From assembly GCF_964275005.1 (NCBI RefSeq), contig NC_092701.1, positions 10,039,453-10,103,452 on the forward strand: a stretch of DNA of 64,000 nt, written 5' to 3'. The stretch's first letter is position 1. Each line of letters begins with the position of its first letter. The notes under the pieces are model-generated. The model ran no database searches. It was not told where the DNA came from and was given only the letters and a program-made list of their open reading frames with translations. A program made the translations under genes and the position numbers. Of the stretch, positions 22,593-35,668 are shown piece after piece. This DNA is from Diadema setosum. Its lineage: Eukaryota; Echinodermata; Echinoidea; Diadematoida; Diadematidae.

Positions 22593-25500
22593 CATAATCA
22601 TAATCATAATCATATTAATAACAAATTCTTACAAAGCGCATTTCAGACTTGAAAAGAATTTCAATGCGCTTTACAAAATTTTACCACAACACAAAATATA
22701 AAGACAAAAATTACAATTTACCAAACACAATAGGCCTATATTATTGTACAATAACTATTTCTTATACATACACAATGGTCAGAGGTGCCAGTACATCTGA
22801 GATAATTACATTATTGACTTTAAATTTAAGAATAATATGTTACTTTGTATAGCTAAGTTTTGGGTTTTTGTTTGAAATTGTCTTTTGGCATCTGACTTCT
22901 CAGTTGGTCTGTCAGAGAATTCCATAAAGTAGGTCGGGTAAACGAAAAAGCCTCTCCCCATAAGACTTTGTTCGAATGGTGGGTACAACAAGTAAGTTTT
23001 GAGCAGAGGATCGGAGACATCTAGAGGGCTTGTATGGAATATGGATAATGGAAAAACTATCATTTTGATAATGGAAAGTGTGTGCGGTTGAATACAGTAT
23101 CTGTCAATATAGTTCTGACGGCATGCGAATGAGCTGATGAGGGATCACATATTGTCAATGGACTTTACATTTAGTAGTTTCTGTTAAGATTTTCCGTCCT
23201 GTGTATATGACAACGCCATACAGAAACCAGCGTCCTATATCTTCTTTTGATAGTTTTTATCAATAAAGTATGTCTAATGTCTTAACATGCGTAGCAGACG
23301 GGTAGCATTTGGCTACTTTGAGACATTTCTTACTTAGATTACAGACGCTGCTCGGGATGCATGTTACGAGTCTGACATCCACAATTTATACCTCCCGCAG
23401 GTCATACAGCCCATCCCAAGCTATATACACAAAGGCAAATAAGCCCCAGGAGCTCAAAGTAGGCTAATTAGGCCCATGAGATCGACAGTATAAGATAGGC
23501 AAACGAAGTCAATGAGTCAGACACTGACTCGGACAAATAATTGGCCTGAAGAGACCGACGTGATCACGGGGCTTAATACACTCAATATATACTTATTTTT
23601 CTTTCTCATAGTGGGGAGGGGAGGGGGGGGGGAGGGAGGAGGGCAAAATTTGAGCCGCCTCCAGGAGAAAACACATCAGAAAAAAAATGGCCGGGAAGTT
23701 TGCATGTATAAGCATGATAGAAATCAAATGAAGACATGATTCTTTGAAGGAAATGGATTCCAGCCTTGTTCTTTTCCACTCTAAAGTGTGTACGTTGGTT
23801 GTTAACTGTTAGATAAGATGTAAACAAACATGTAAATTCAACCACCCGTCAATATAACTATATTTTGTTTTATTGCTTAAAAAAGAGCTGTTTTTTTCGT
23901 TTGCATATTCAAACGTCAAACTGTTCTTTATACTTTTGTTGGAAATAAAGTAAAATACTTATGCCCATTGAATTTTCGTCAGCTTGTCGTCTGCGACTAT
24001 AACAAATTCGACAGACGATATCACGGAGTATAAAGGAAGATAGAAGATTTAACTTCTCATCAGTATCTATAGAAGAAACAATTTAATTAATTAGAGATTT
24101 GAAAAATGCCAAATCCACTAGTCTGGATGACATCTCAACCTTCGTTTTAAAACTAGGTGATATTGAAATTGCCCGTTCTCTTACATATCTGACGAATAAA
24201 TCATTGAATGATGGGAAATTTCCTAACCAGTGGAAATTGGCCAAATTGTTCCTATCCATCACAAAAGTGGTGATAAATATTCTCCAGGAAATGTTAGGCT
24301 AATCTCAATATTGTCTGGTGTATCGAAGATTTTAGAACGAGTCGTTCAACAACAATTGCTCGGCTATCTGCGTGAGCATATTCTTATGTCGAGAACGATC
24401 TGGCTTTCGGCCGAAGCACTCGACCACTTTTACCCTCAATACGATGACTGGTTACAGGCCATGGATAATCACCAGTACACTGGTGCGGTGTTTGTCGACC
24501 TCAAAAAGGCTGTTGATACTGTGAACCATTTAATTCTTTTGAAAAAAGAAAAAAAAAACAACTTCGAAGTGTCGGTATATTAATTCTTGCAATAATGTAA
24601 AACCCTTGTAAATTCAATATTCTGATGCAGTAGTAACTTGTGGTGTGCCGCAGGGTTCACTGTTGGGATCCACTTTTATTCATCATATATAAATGACCCC
24701 CCAAAAAAATATTGCATTATCTGAAGTTATATACAGACGATACTGTACTTTATTTTTCTGATTCATCTGTACCCAACATTGAAATTGCTTTGAATAATTA
24801 TTTAATGCATTTATTTCACTGGATGAATGCAAATAAACTCAGTGTAAATTGTGATAAAACCTTTTGAATGTTAATAGGAGATGTAGGAAGGGGAGGGGAA
24901 AGGGGGAAGGGAGGGGGGGGGGGGGAGGGAGGGGGGAGGGGGAGGGGGGAAGGTAGGGGGGGGGGGGAAGGGGGGGAGGAGGGGGGGGGGGGAGTAGGGA
25001 AGGGGAGGGGGGGGGGGGGGAGGGGGGGAAAGGGGGAGGGGGAGGAGGGGATTGAGAAGTGTCTTAAAAGAATCTATATCAAAGCTAATTCATAATGCTG
25101 TCATTTTACTTTTTTTTTTATTATGGTGTTGTTTATAACTCTGCTTGTTTACTGTGTATTGATAGAGGCTGGCCGGTTAATACTCCAGATAAAACGGGAA
25201 TCTCATATTTCTAACCTGGAGATTCACAATGCTTTGAAATGGGACACCTTGGTAGAAAGAAAAAACAAACACCCAGATGACATGTATGTTTAGAACACTC
25301 CATGGTATGACCCCAGAATACTTGTCTGAATCTTTCGATTATCTCTCTCACCCCTACTCTTTGCAATTCGGAAACAAACTTACAGCTTACCCAAACCCTT
25401 TACTGAATTTCTTGAAAGATCATTTAATATCGAGCGGCATTTATGTGTAATAACCTACCGTCTATGCTCGATCAGCTATAAATATAAACATTGTTTTTCT

Positions 25501-28500
25501 AAGGATATTTACAAATCCCAGTTGTGATGTATTATTAGTCGTGAAAGGATAGCCGGGTTTGTTTTGTTCTGTTCTGTTGTTTGAGTGATGTCATGCGTTG
25601 TTGATGTAAACTTTTTCTCTGTAATATTTTTTTTTCTCTCGTTCTCTTTTCAATTCATTTCTACGTATCATTTTAATTAACTATGTGCTATATTCTTTGT
25701 ATATTGTAAATACTTGTTTAATTATATGTAACTGGACCCCATGGAAGACCAGTGTTGCCATGGCGGCACCGCTGAATATGGACATTCTAGCCGTTTTAAA
25801 CTTTTATTTTTTCATATTTTTTAACGGAAACAACCTACCTATACCTACCTTATACCATAGGCAGAGACATAGAATCGCTACAACATGCGGAGAGAAACAA
25901 AGAAATAAAGAAAGAGATATAAATACCTAGATAGAGAGAGACAGATAATCTAAGATGAAAAAAAAAAGTCCGTTGAATGTCAAACTCGTTAACCAGAACA
26001 AAACTTTCGGCTTTATTTATAGTGTATAGGATTGCAATGACAATCTTGCATAAGTTATCAAATTGAGACGAGAAATTCTATAGTCTAGGCTTTCCAGACC
26101 AAGGAGCCATCAGAGAAGTAATTCATGACAAAATGTTTAATCCTTCGGTTGTACAGACAACACGGAACGACACTATCAAGAGAGATATCAAGAGACTTGG
26201 GGGGGGGGGGTCTCGCGCTCACCAGTATCGCAAGTTCACCTTACATGCATTCGTGCAGACTCTATACCTATGAGAACATTTGAAACTTGTGGTGAGGGGT
26301 AGCTTTGACAATTTGAGAGCTTGGGGAATGGTGTCAATTTGCATATTCCATTACAATGGTAATAATACCTGCCAAGTACACTGTACTTTATAGAATGTTC
26401 AATTATTCAGTAGTTACGAAAAAAAAAAAAGACTAAAGGCCCTATCACTTTGATTCTAGAGAAATATTATTGGATAATCATTAATTCAGAAGGTTTGGAA
26501 CCCCTGGGGCCCCAAGGAAAGCATGATGCCCATTCAAACACTTTGAGATCCTCCACCCCCTCAACTCGGGGTGGGGAAGCCCTGGATCTGCAATGAACAA
26601 ACTTAGAACTATAGTCATCAATGTACAAACTCAAAGTAACTTTGCTTTATCACTTCTGGCTCTAGAGAAGAATTGTAAATATTCCTTAATGTTGAGGGGG
26701 TGGGGGAATTAGGCTCCTCCGGTAATCCAAGGGGAGCATGGTACCCTGTTGAATCTTAACCCTCTGGCATGGTACCTGTCAAGTTTGGTGAAATTCATCA
26801 AGTGGTTTTCAATGATTATGAACATGCACAATTCCCATTACCATTTGGACCAATCCCACCCCACTTCCTTGGGTCCCGGGGGTGGGGGCACCCCTGATTC
26901 TGCCATGAGCAAACTTGAAACAACAGTCATCAATATACTGACTCATAAAAAATGAAAAATCACTTCCGGTTCCAGAGAAAATCTTTAAAAATTCCTTATG
27001 GGGGGGGGGGGGGGTAGATTGGGATCCCTGGGGGTCCCCTACAGATTGTGGTGGGGCATGTGCCCATTTGATGGAATTGAGATTCTATCCTCCTAGGATG
27101 CTACCTGCCAAGTTTGGTGAAAATTCATCATGGGGTTATCGAGAAAAAGATGAAAATTTACAATTTAGGCTCCAATTTAGGCCCCCCCCCTGGGCCCCCA
27201 GTGTGGCATATGGTGCCCATTTGATGGGAATGAGATTCTTTCCCCCTAGGGATGCTACCTGTCAAGTTTGATCAAAATTCATAATGGCATTTTCAGAAAA
27301 AGATGAAAATGAACAATATGGGCCCCATTAGGGCCTCTGCCCACCCCCTCCCCGGGATCCCAAAGGGGGCACCCCTGATTCCGCCATGAACAAACTTGAA
27401 ACTACAGTCACCAATGTACTAACTTATAGTATTAACGTAGCTCTATCATTACTGGTTCTAGAGAAGAAGATTTTTTTTTTAGAATTCCTTAATGGGGCGG
27501 GGAGAGGGTGGGCCCCTCTGGGGCCCCCATGTGGGGCATGGTGCTCATTGATGGGACTAAGACTCTTTCCCCCTAGGGATGCTACCTACCAAGTTTGATG
27601 AAAATTCATAATGGCATTTTCAAGAAAAAGATGAAAATATACAATATATGGGCCCCATTAGGGCCCCGGCCCAACCCCCCCCCCCCCATGTCCCAAAGGG
27701 AGCACCCCTGATTCCGCCATGAACAAACTTGAAACTACAGTCATCAATGTACTAACTTGTAGTATTAACTTAGCTCTATCACTACTGGTTCTAGAGAAGA
27801 AGATTTTTTAAGATTCAATGGGGGGGGGGGGGCCTCTGGGGGCCCCCAGGTGGGGTATGGTGCCCACTTGAACAGATTGAGATCCTATCTCCCTAGGGAT
27901 GCTACTTGCCAAGTTTGGTGAAAATCGGTCAAGGGTTTCTCAAGAAGAAGATGAAAATTTTAAAAGTTTACGGACGACGGACGACGGACGACGGACGCCA
28001 GAAAAAGAGCGATCGCAATATAGACCGGGGGCCCAGAGGATTTATTCAGCTGAAAAGGCCACACTTTTTGATGGTCTCATCATATAAGGATGTGGCCAAG
28101 GGTCAATAAAATGAATTGCTGGCAAGTCACATCCTGTACCGTAAGCCTAGGGGCCACAAAAAGGGGCCCCGAATGGATTTATTCAGCCGAAGGGGGTCAC
28201 GGACAAAAGTTGGTGGATATTGTTCCTTTGGGTGTACTTATCATGAAAACAGCAAATGCCAGCTAATTTATCCTTACGGGGCCCCAGACAGTAGCCCCAA
28301 AGGGTCCCACCCATATGGTGTTATTCAGCTGAAAAGGGTCACGGCTAATTTCTTTTGCAATGGAAGTAGTACCCATCAGAGATATCCAAAACACCAATGC
28401 CAGCTATTTTATCCTGTACGGGGCCCCCAGACAGTAGCCCCAAAGTGCCCCATCCCCTATAGGCCCTACGTACAAACACACATACATTGATTTTATTCAG

Positions 28501-31500
28501 CTGAAAAGAGTCACGGCTAATTTCTTTTGCAATGGAAGTAGTACCCATCAGAGATATCCAAAACACCAAAGCCAGCTATTTTATCCTGTACGGGGCCCCA
28601 GACAGTAGCCCCAAAGTGCCCCATTCCCTATAGGCCCTACGTACAAACACACACATACATTGATTTTATTCAGCTGATAAGAGTCACGGCGGCTAATTTC
28701 TTTTGCAATGGAAGTAGTACCCATCAGAGATATCCAAAACACCAAAGCCAGCTATGTTATCCTTTACGGGGCCCCAGACAGTAGCCCCAAAGTGCCCCCC
28801 CCCCCCCAACACACACACACACACATTAGTTTCATTCAGCTGAAAAGGGTCACGGCTAATTTCTTTTGCAATGGAAGTAGTACCCATCAGAGAAATCCAA
28901 AATACCAAAGCCAGTTATTTTACCCTGCACGGGGCCCCAGAGAGTAGCCCCAAATTGCCCCCTTAACCCCTCCCCCCCCCCCCCCACACACACACACATT
29001 GATTTTATTCAGCTGAAAAGGGTCACGGCTACTTTCTTTTGCAATCGGAAGTAGTACACATCAGAGATATCCAAAACACTGAAGCCAGTTATTTTATCCT
29101 TTACGGGGCCCCAAGACAGTAGCCCCAAAGTGCCCCCCCCCCCCCACACACACACACATTGGTTTCATTCAGCCGAAAAGGGTCACGGCTAATTCTTTTG
29201 CAATGGAAGTAGTACCCATCTAATATCCAAAATACCAAAGTCAGGTATTTTATCCTGCAGGGGGCCCCAGACAGTAGCTCCGAAGTGCTTTGCTTTCTTC
29301 TCTTCTTTGTCTTCATCTCTTCTTCTTCTTAAATATGCGCTCCTTCGTCTTCATTTTCGCGACAACGACAACATCCTCCTCATCATCATCAGTTTTGCTG
29401 TTCTGGCAAACATTTTCCAGCGTATCGGCTACGTTCGATTTTAGAGCGGCGAGAGCGGAAGACATGCGTAATTGAGTCTGGGAAAGCGTAGGAACAGCGT
29501 AGCTAAAGCGGCCAACAGCGTTATCGAAGCAGGAATGAAGCGTCGTATAAACAGGCCTTGTTGATGATCTTATACGAGAGTAGAGAACTTAGTGAGAGCG
29601 TCGTTAAAGCGGGAAGGTCGTGCTTTCATCAAGAAAGCGGCGCAGCAGCGGGACCACGTCGGTGTCTAGTTTAAAGCCCCCTCACACCTGAGCGAATGTA
29701 GGGGGACGAAGAGGGACGAATGAGAAAAACTTACGAAATGCGCGCGAATTCAACGATTTCAAATAAAGTTGCCTTCAAATCATCCGATTATAAACTAAAG
29801 TCAAATATGATCAACGAACGGTAAGAGAAGGATAAATATGACATGCGAAGGATAACGATTTTTCGGTTCACTTCTTTGAGTAAATTGCGGCCGAAGGCGA
29901 GCGAAGGGTTGATATGACCCGATAAGACGAACGAACAATGAGCAATGGTTTGATATGGCGTGCGATTGGAAACGAAGACGAAAGAATAGATCAGACTTTC
30001 TCGTACGTGTGTGTGCGCTCCTCGGGGAGTATAAAACCGACCAGGTCCGTCCAGATTTCAGTGCGGCCAGAGAAATCATCCACGCAACATTTACATTTAA
30101 AGGACGACAAAGATTAACAGTAATATCAGCCGGAAGATTCCAGTATTTTTGGCACTGTAAGCATTAATGGGTTTTTTTTCGCAAATCCTTTTGTGCGAGT
30201 ACGTGGAAGGTGATAGTCATCACGATGATGAGTTTGGTAGATATGAAGAGAGTTATTTCTTATGAACATATGTGCAAAAATGTCAGGAAGCTCATCAATT
30301 GACAATTTATACATAAAAATACCAACATTATAATGAAACAAATCAATCAATTTCAGATTTTTGCTTCTACACAAAAGATCATTTGTGTGAAATAAATATC
30401 CAATATTATTAATTATTCTTAAAGCACGTTTTGAAGAAGAAAAAGGTATCAAGCAAAAACTGAGATGAATTGCCCCAATTGCTATCATTTTAGCAAAAAA
30501 TTAAATGTTGAAACAGTAACAATGGAGGTGAGATGATAACAAATTTGACGTACCCCTAAATTGACTCGACCTACCCCTTTCCCCTATTGTATCGTACGTA
30601 CCACCAACATCGCACCAGATAAATTTGTAGTCACTGTCCACTATAATAGCCAACAGGATTATACTAAAAAAACCCTTGTAGTTGCAGCATAGCGAGCCGG
30701 ACAGAGGAGGCTTTCTGATGACCACATGCTTGCCATCAATTATAGCTGCCACACAGTCAGACAGTGGGGATAATTCCACCGCTTGTAGAATCCACCAGCA
30801 AGTTGTTTCCATCAATCAGGGGTTGAAGGGGCTGTCATGACTTCATCTGCATACTCGTCACATATGGCCTGACACACTCCCCTGGCCACTACAGATAGGG
30901 TGTTTTCAGGCACCCTCCACCCATACTGCATGTCGGAGTACTTGGTGCCAGACACAAGATGACAGAGAGTAGTTGCCAACTTGAGACCTTCTTCCAGCGG
31001 CTCCCTGTACCAGGTGTACTGCCTCCTGATTCTTCCTCTGACCCTCTCCAGGATTTCATCGTAGAGTTCAGGGGACATGCAGAGAAATTTCTTGAAAGTC
31101 GAAGGGTCTTCTCTTCGGAGCTCAACCAACAGCTGGTCGTAGATTCCAAAAGCCCTTCTTCTGGCAAGGTTCAGCCACGTCCTTCTCCAGATACGACGTC
31201 GTCTGAAGCCTCGTCTCCATCTGAATCGGCCTCTGATGAACTGGTGTAGGGTCAGCTGCTGATGTATAATATCATTCTGAGCCATTGCCAGTAAATACTG
31301 GACTCTGAGGCGGGCTGCATCTTCCATTTTTCTGAAGAAACTTTGAAACTTTCGGGTGGAATGTTTATATATGAGTAGCGTGGCGAGTGGCTGGTCACAG
31401 AAAGCAGCTCAGCATTCGCCAATTTTTTCGTCAGGTCATTCGCTCGTATTCGTATCACTTCGCAATCCATAGTTTGTCATGGTATCTCTTAGACTTGCCT

Positions 31501-33066
31501 TCGTGTATGCATCGCCTTTCAAATTTAGTAAAAGTCAATCTTAGTTTCCCTTCGCATAGAAGATGGCAAGCGAAAATACGTTTGTCGTAGTACCTTCGTT
31601 TCTATGCGTAAGTCATATTTAGTCATCGTGTTGCTTCGTTTAGGGTTCTTTCGAGATCGGTCCACCTTGGCAAAAGCGCGATGAGGGACTATGCGTGACG
31701 ATAGCACACGAACGATAAACGAACGATTACCGCAGACTAAATAAAAGATGCAAATGACAGACGATTTTTCAATTCGTCGGGAAATTTTAAACATGTTCAA
31801 AAATCCCGTGCGAATTTGAATAATCGCAACTGTTAGTTCAGAAGGTGTACGAACCCAAAGACGAAGGGTAAATATGACTTACTATCAATTACCATTGAAA
31901 ACGATTTTTCCACAATTGCCTTTCGCCAGCCATCGCAAGTCATATTTCAGGCAATTCGCTCAGGTGTGAGGGGGCCTTTAGACTATTCCCGTTCTTGTGC
32001 CGCTGTTACTACGGTCAGAAAAACCTGGAATTGTTACGCTCATCCCGCGGTACTTACACTTTCACTGCTCTCTCCCCGTTTGAGCTACGATTCAAAATAG
32101 GTCAATCTTGATGGGGAGATGGGGAAGAAATTTTGAACAAGTTCAAAATTTCTTCCCGATCTGTAAAATTGCCAGATCCAACCCCATCACCCAAACGCTA
32201 CTGCTACGATGCTCCCGGTCCCCGTACACTTTTGCCGCTCTCTCCCGATCTGACAGATTGAATAGATCGGGATGCAGATCTTGATAGTGGAATTACATGT
32301 GGGGATACTTTAGGAACACTCCGTGGGGCCCCGTACAGCTATAACAGTATAACTGGTTTCGGTGTTTTTGATACCTCGTTGAGTACTACTTCCATTGCAA
32401 AAGAAATTATAGCCGTGATTCTTTTCACTTAGAATAAAATAATACGGGAGCACTTTCCAGCTATACTGGCTGGGGGGCCACTTAAAGAATAAAAATAACT
32501 GGATGGGTTTGTGTTTTAGGTATACCTCAGCTGTTAATTCCACTGCCAAGGAAAATAGGCATACTAGGCTCTTTTCACCTAAAAACGCTTAATTCATATG
32601 GGGTGGGAATACCTTGGGGCTATACCTGTCAAGGGCCCTGCATCCGGGCCAATTTCGCACCTCTTTTAATCCAATTCTTTAATGCTGAATTAAATTTAGC
32701 AAAAATCTAGCCTACATGGTAGTTCAATGTCATGATCTCTTCATTCAAATTGATTTTGAAACATTCACATTACCTCTAACCTTATTTTGAATAACACTTT
32801 TTTCAACTGAAATTCATATTATAAGACAAGCACCATTCCACTATCCGTTCATTCATAAATTCATAATGATATAGTCACGTGATCACGTATATGCTGCGCT
32901 CTTTATTCAAATTGATTTCTGGACATCTAATTTAACATGTTCTGCAGTCAATTAAACAGATATGTTCATGCTTGACCTCTTTCCTTATTTTCTTTCATCG
33001 TAGTTATTGTTTTGTAAGCATCATAACATTTCATGTTTTCGTATTCGTTTAAGAGACTTTGACAAC

Positions 33067-33125
<59 letters not shown>

Positions 33126-34951
33126 GTGCTTATTGAATCCGAAGAAGTAAGAAGCCACAAATTATCTGGCCGTTACGAGCGCTTTATTACGAGCGGTCAG
33201 CCAGTTCCAGGAAGTCAAGGTTATGATCCTCAAATGTTTTTTTCTTTTTTTTTTAAATAATTCTTTCTATGTCTTCTAGAGATATACGTCTGTATCTATT
33301 GTGCTGTCATGACTATAAAAAATGAAGTTAATCTGCATTACTGGTACACGTATAGGCCTATAATGACATGTATGAAAGAGAAGGAGCGTTACATAACAAC
33401 CAAATCCAGTTATACTAGATAAAAAAAATATGATACTTTTACTGCTTTATAACAGTAATTTATAGATGAAACAAAAACACATATAGAAAGACATGTTAAA
33501 ATGTTCTCACCTATAAAAAAAGAAATAGCATGATGTAAATTTGAATGAACACGTTTGGAATTTGACTGTCTTTCACGAAATTTAATGACTGAAATACCTT
33601 TTTCGGCAAGTCAAGGCGAATTTGAATGAACGTAGGGTACCAGCCAATATGAATACCCATTTTACGAATTCGAACCTTCTATCAAATGAACCGACAAAAG
33701 TGCGAAATTGGCTGGGAAAACCTAACTGGCTTTGATGTTTTGGGTATCTATGATGTAAACTAAGGCCTACTTCGATTGTAAAAGAAAAACAACTATGACT
33801 CTTTTCAGCTAAATGATGTCATAATAATTATGTGGGGGAGGGGCACTTTATGGCTACTGTACCGGGCCCAGTACAGGATGAAATGACTGGTTTTCGTAAT
33901 AATATGGTCATCTCGGTTGTGCACTATACAGAAGTATGCTTCCTTTGCAAATTTCTTGGGTGTTTTGCTACTGTAACCTATAGGACCCCGTATACAGGAT
34001 AAGATGACCTGCTTTTGGTGTTTGTGATATCTCTGCTCAGTAGGTCCTGATATTTACATTACAAAAGAATTTGTAAGACCATTTTCAGCTGATTCACAGT
34101 ACATGTACATGTATAATGGATGGGACACTGTGGAGCTACTGTCTGGGGCTCCGTACAGGATAGAATAACTGGCCTTGGTGTGTTGAATATCTCTGATAGG
34201 TACTTCTTCTAGTGCAAAAGAAATTACCCGTGTTTGGGGCTACTGTCTGGGGCCCAGGTGAGCTAAAAAGGTAACGGTTCATGTATCTGTTCTTCACCTT
34301 ATACTTGTTTTCTGTGCTTTTGTTTTCATTTATCAACCTGATGATCCTGGTAATTGTTTCCCATTGATAGTTGATTGGAGAGCGCCAGTATGGAATAATA
34401 CCACAAATCTGAACTGCGTGGCTACGTCTCCTGGTCAAGAGCAACCTCAAAGGAGTGTTAGGTGTGACAACCTGTATACCTCCACTCTCTGTGAAAGTAA
34501 GTGCAAGAGTGAGAACCTGACACCGGCTGATACACAACACAAGAAGACTTTCCCAATTGCATTCGTCCAGTTTGTTTTGTTGTTGTCGTAATTGTTGTAT
34601 TTTGTTCGTGTGTTGTATACAAATGTATGTAAGTTATTTTGTCTCACTGTATTTCTATCGATGTAAATCAGACACAATTCAGCCGTTCGGCTGCAAAGTT
34701 TGATCAATAAACCATTCCATTAGGATAAGGATAACGATAGCAAGAATGGTAATTGTAATGATAATCATAATGCAGCAAGTATATACAAACAATAAGAAGA
34801 GTGGCTTTTACTTGATACTGAAAAAACAGAAATGATTATCAACAATAATCAATTAGTGGTAATACCAAGTGAAATGAAACCTACAATCTATCTCACATTC
34901 GTCTACTTGGGGTTGGTCTGATAATTATGTCCGAGGCGCGTTAGAACATTG

Positions 34952-34989
<38 letters not shown>

Positions 34990-35622
34990 TGTGTTTGAGA
35001 CTTTAAAATATCAGAGGGGAATTCAGGACCACTAAAAATTAGCCTCTTAAGGAGGAATAAAATTTCATAAAGGGACGGAGAAAACTTCAAAAAAAAATGA
35101 ATAGAATTGAGAAATTTTCAAGTTTCACTAATTTTCAAATAACAGATTTAGAACCAGTAATATGGATTTGAAACATGCAAATGAGTGGGTTTATGTCATT
35201 GAATCACATCTTCAAATTCAACGATATCTAATCTGTACACTTAATCTTGAAAAAAAAATTCAGTTTTGTATAAACGCAATTATAATATGAATAAAATTTA
35301 AGGACTAAGATATCATCACTCGCTTATTTGCATATTCATACCAAGGGGTTGAAAACTGTTTTTACAAAAATCAGTAAAACTTCAAAATTTCATAACTTGT
35401 CACATTCTTATCTGATGTAAATTAAGTTTTTATCGTTGTGCTAACGAAATGTCAGCCTTTCTTTACGAACGCACTGTGAACTGGTCCGGAGTTCACCTTT
35501 GATATGACGGCCGTACCATGATGTCGAAACAAAAGTCACTCATGAGTTGCGCACGACCCATTTTAGTTGTTACCTACGAGACCAACATCTGATTCCTGTC
35601 CGTGCAGTTTAGTCGATTTTTT

Positions 35623-35668
<46 letters not shown>

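Larger units (their letters stand above)
29671..31980 (-). mobile_element. PIF/Harbinger DNA transposon, dead, with a nested LINE fragment
   Basis: Terminal inverted repeats of about 25 bp share CCCCCTCACACCTGAGCG (left end 29672-29697, right end 31954-31980). Both edges show TTA/TAA, the 3-bp target typical of PIF/Harbinger. Inside, the minus strand carries a broken transposase (31327-30501). A LINE 3' fragment (about 30126-30490) abuts the point where the transposase frame is lost, so the LINE probably inserted there or the 3' half was deleted. The second (Myb-like) gene of full Harbinger elements was not found. It lies in intron 2 of the CTLD-PAN gene. Confidence 0.85.

Noticed and set aside
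28345-29316. Several minus-strand frames sharing MVFWISLMGTTSIAKE
   Set aside because: They are the same frame read in each 170-bp satellite unit, with no sign of selection for protein.
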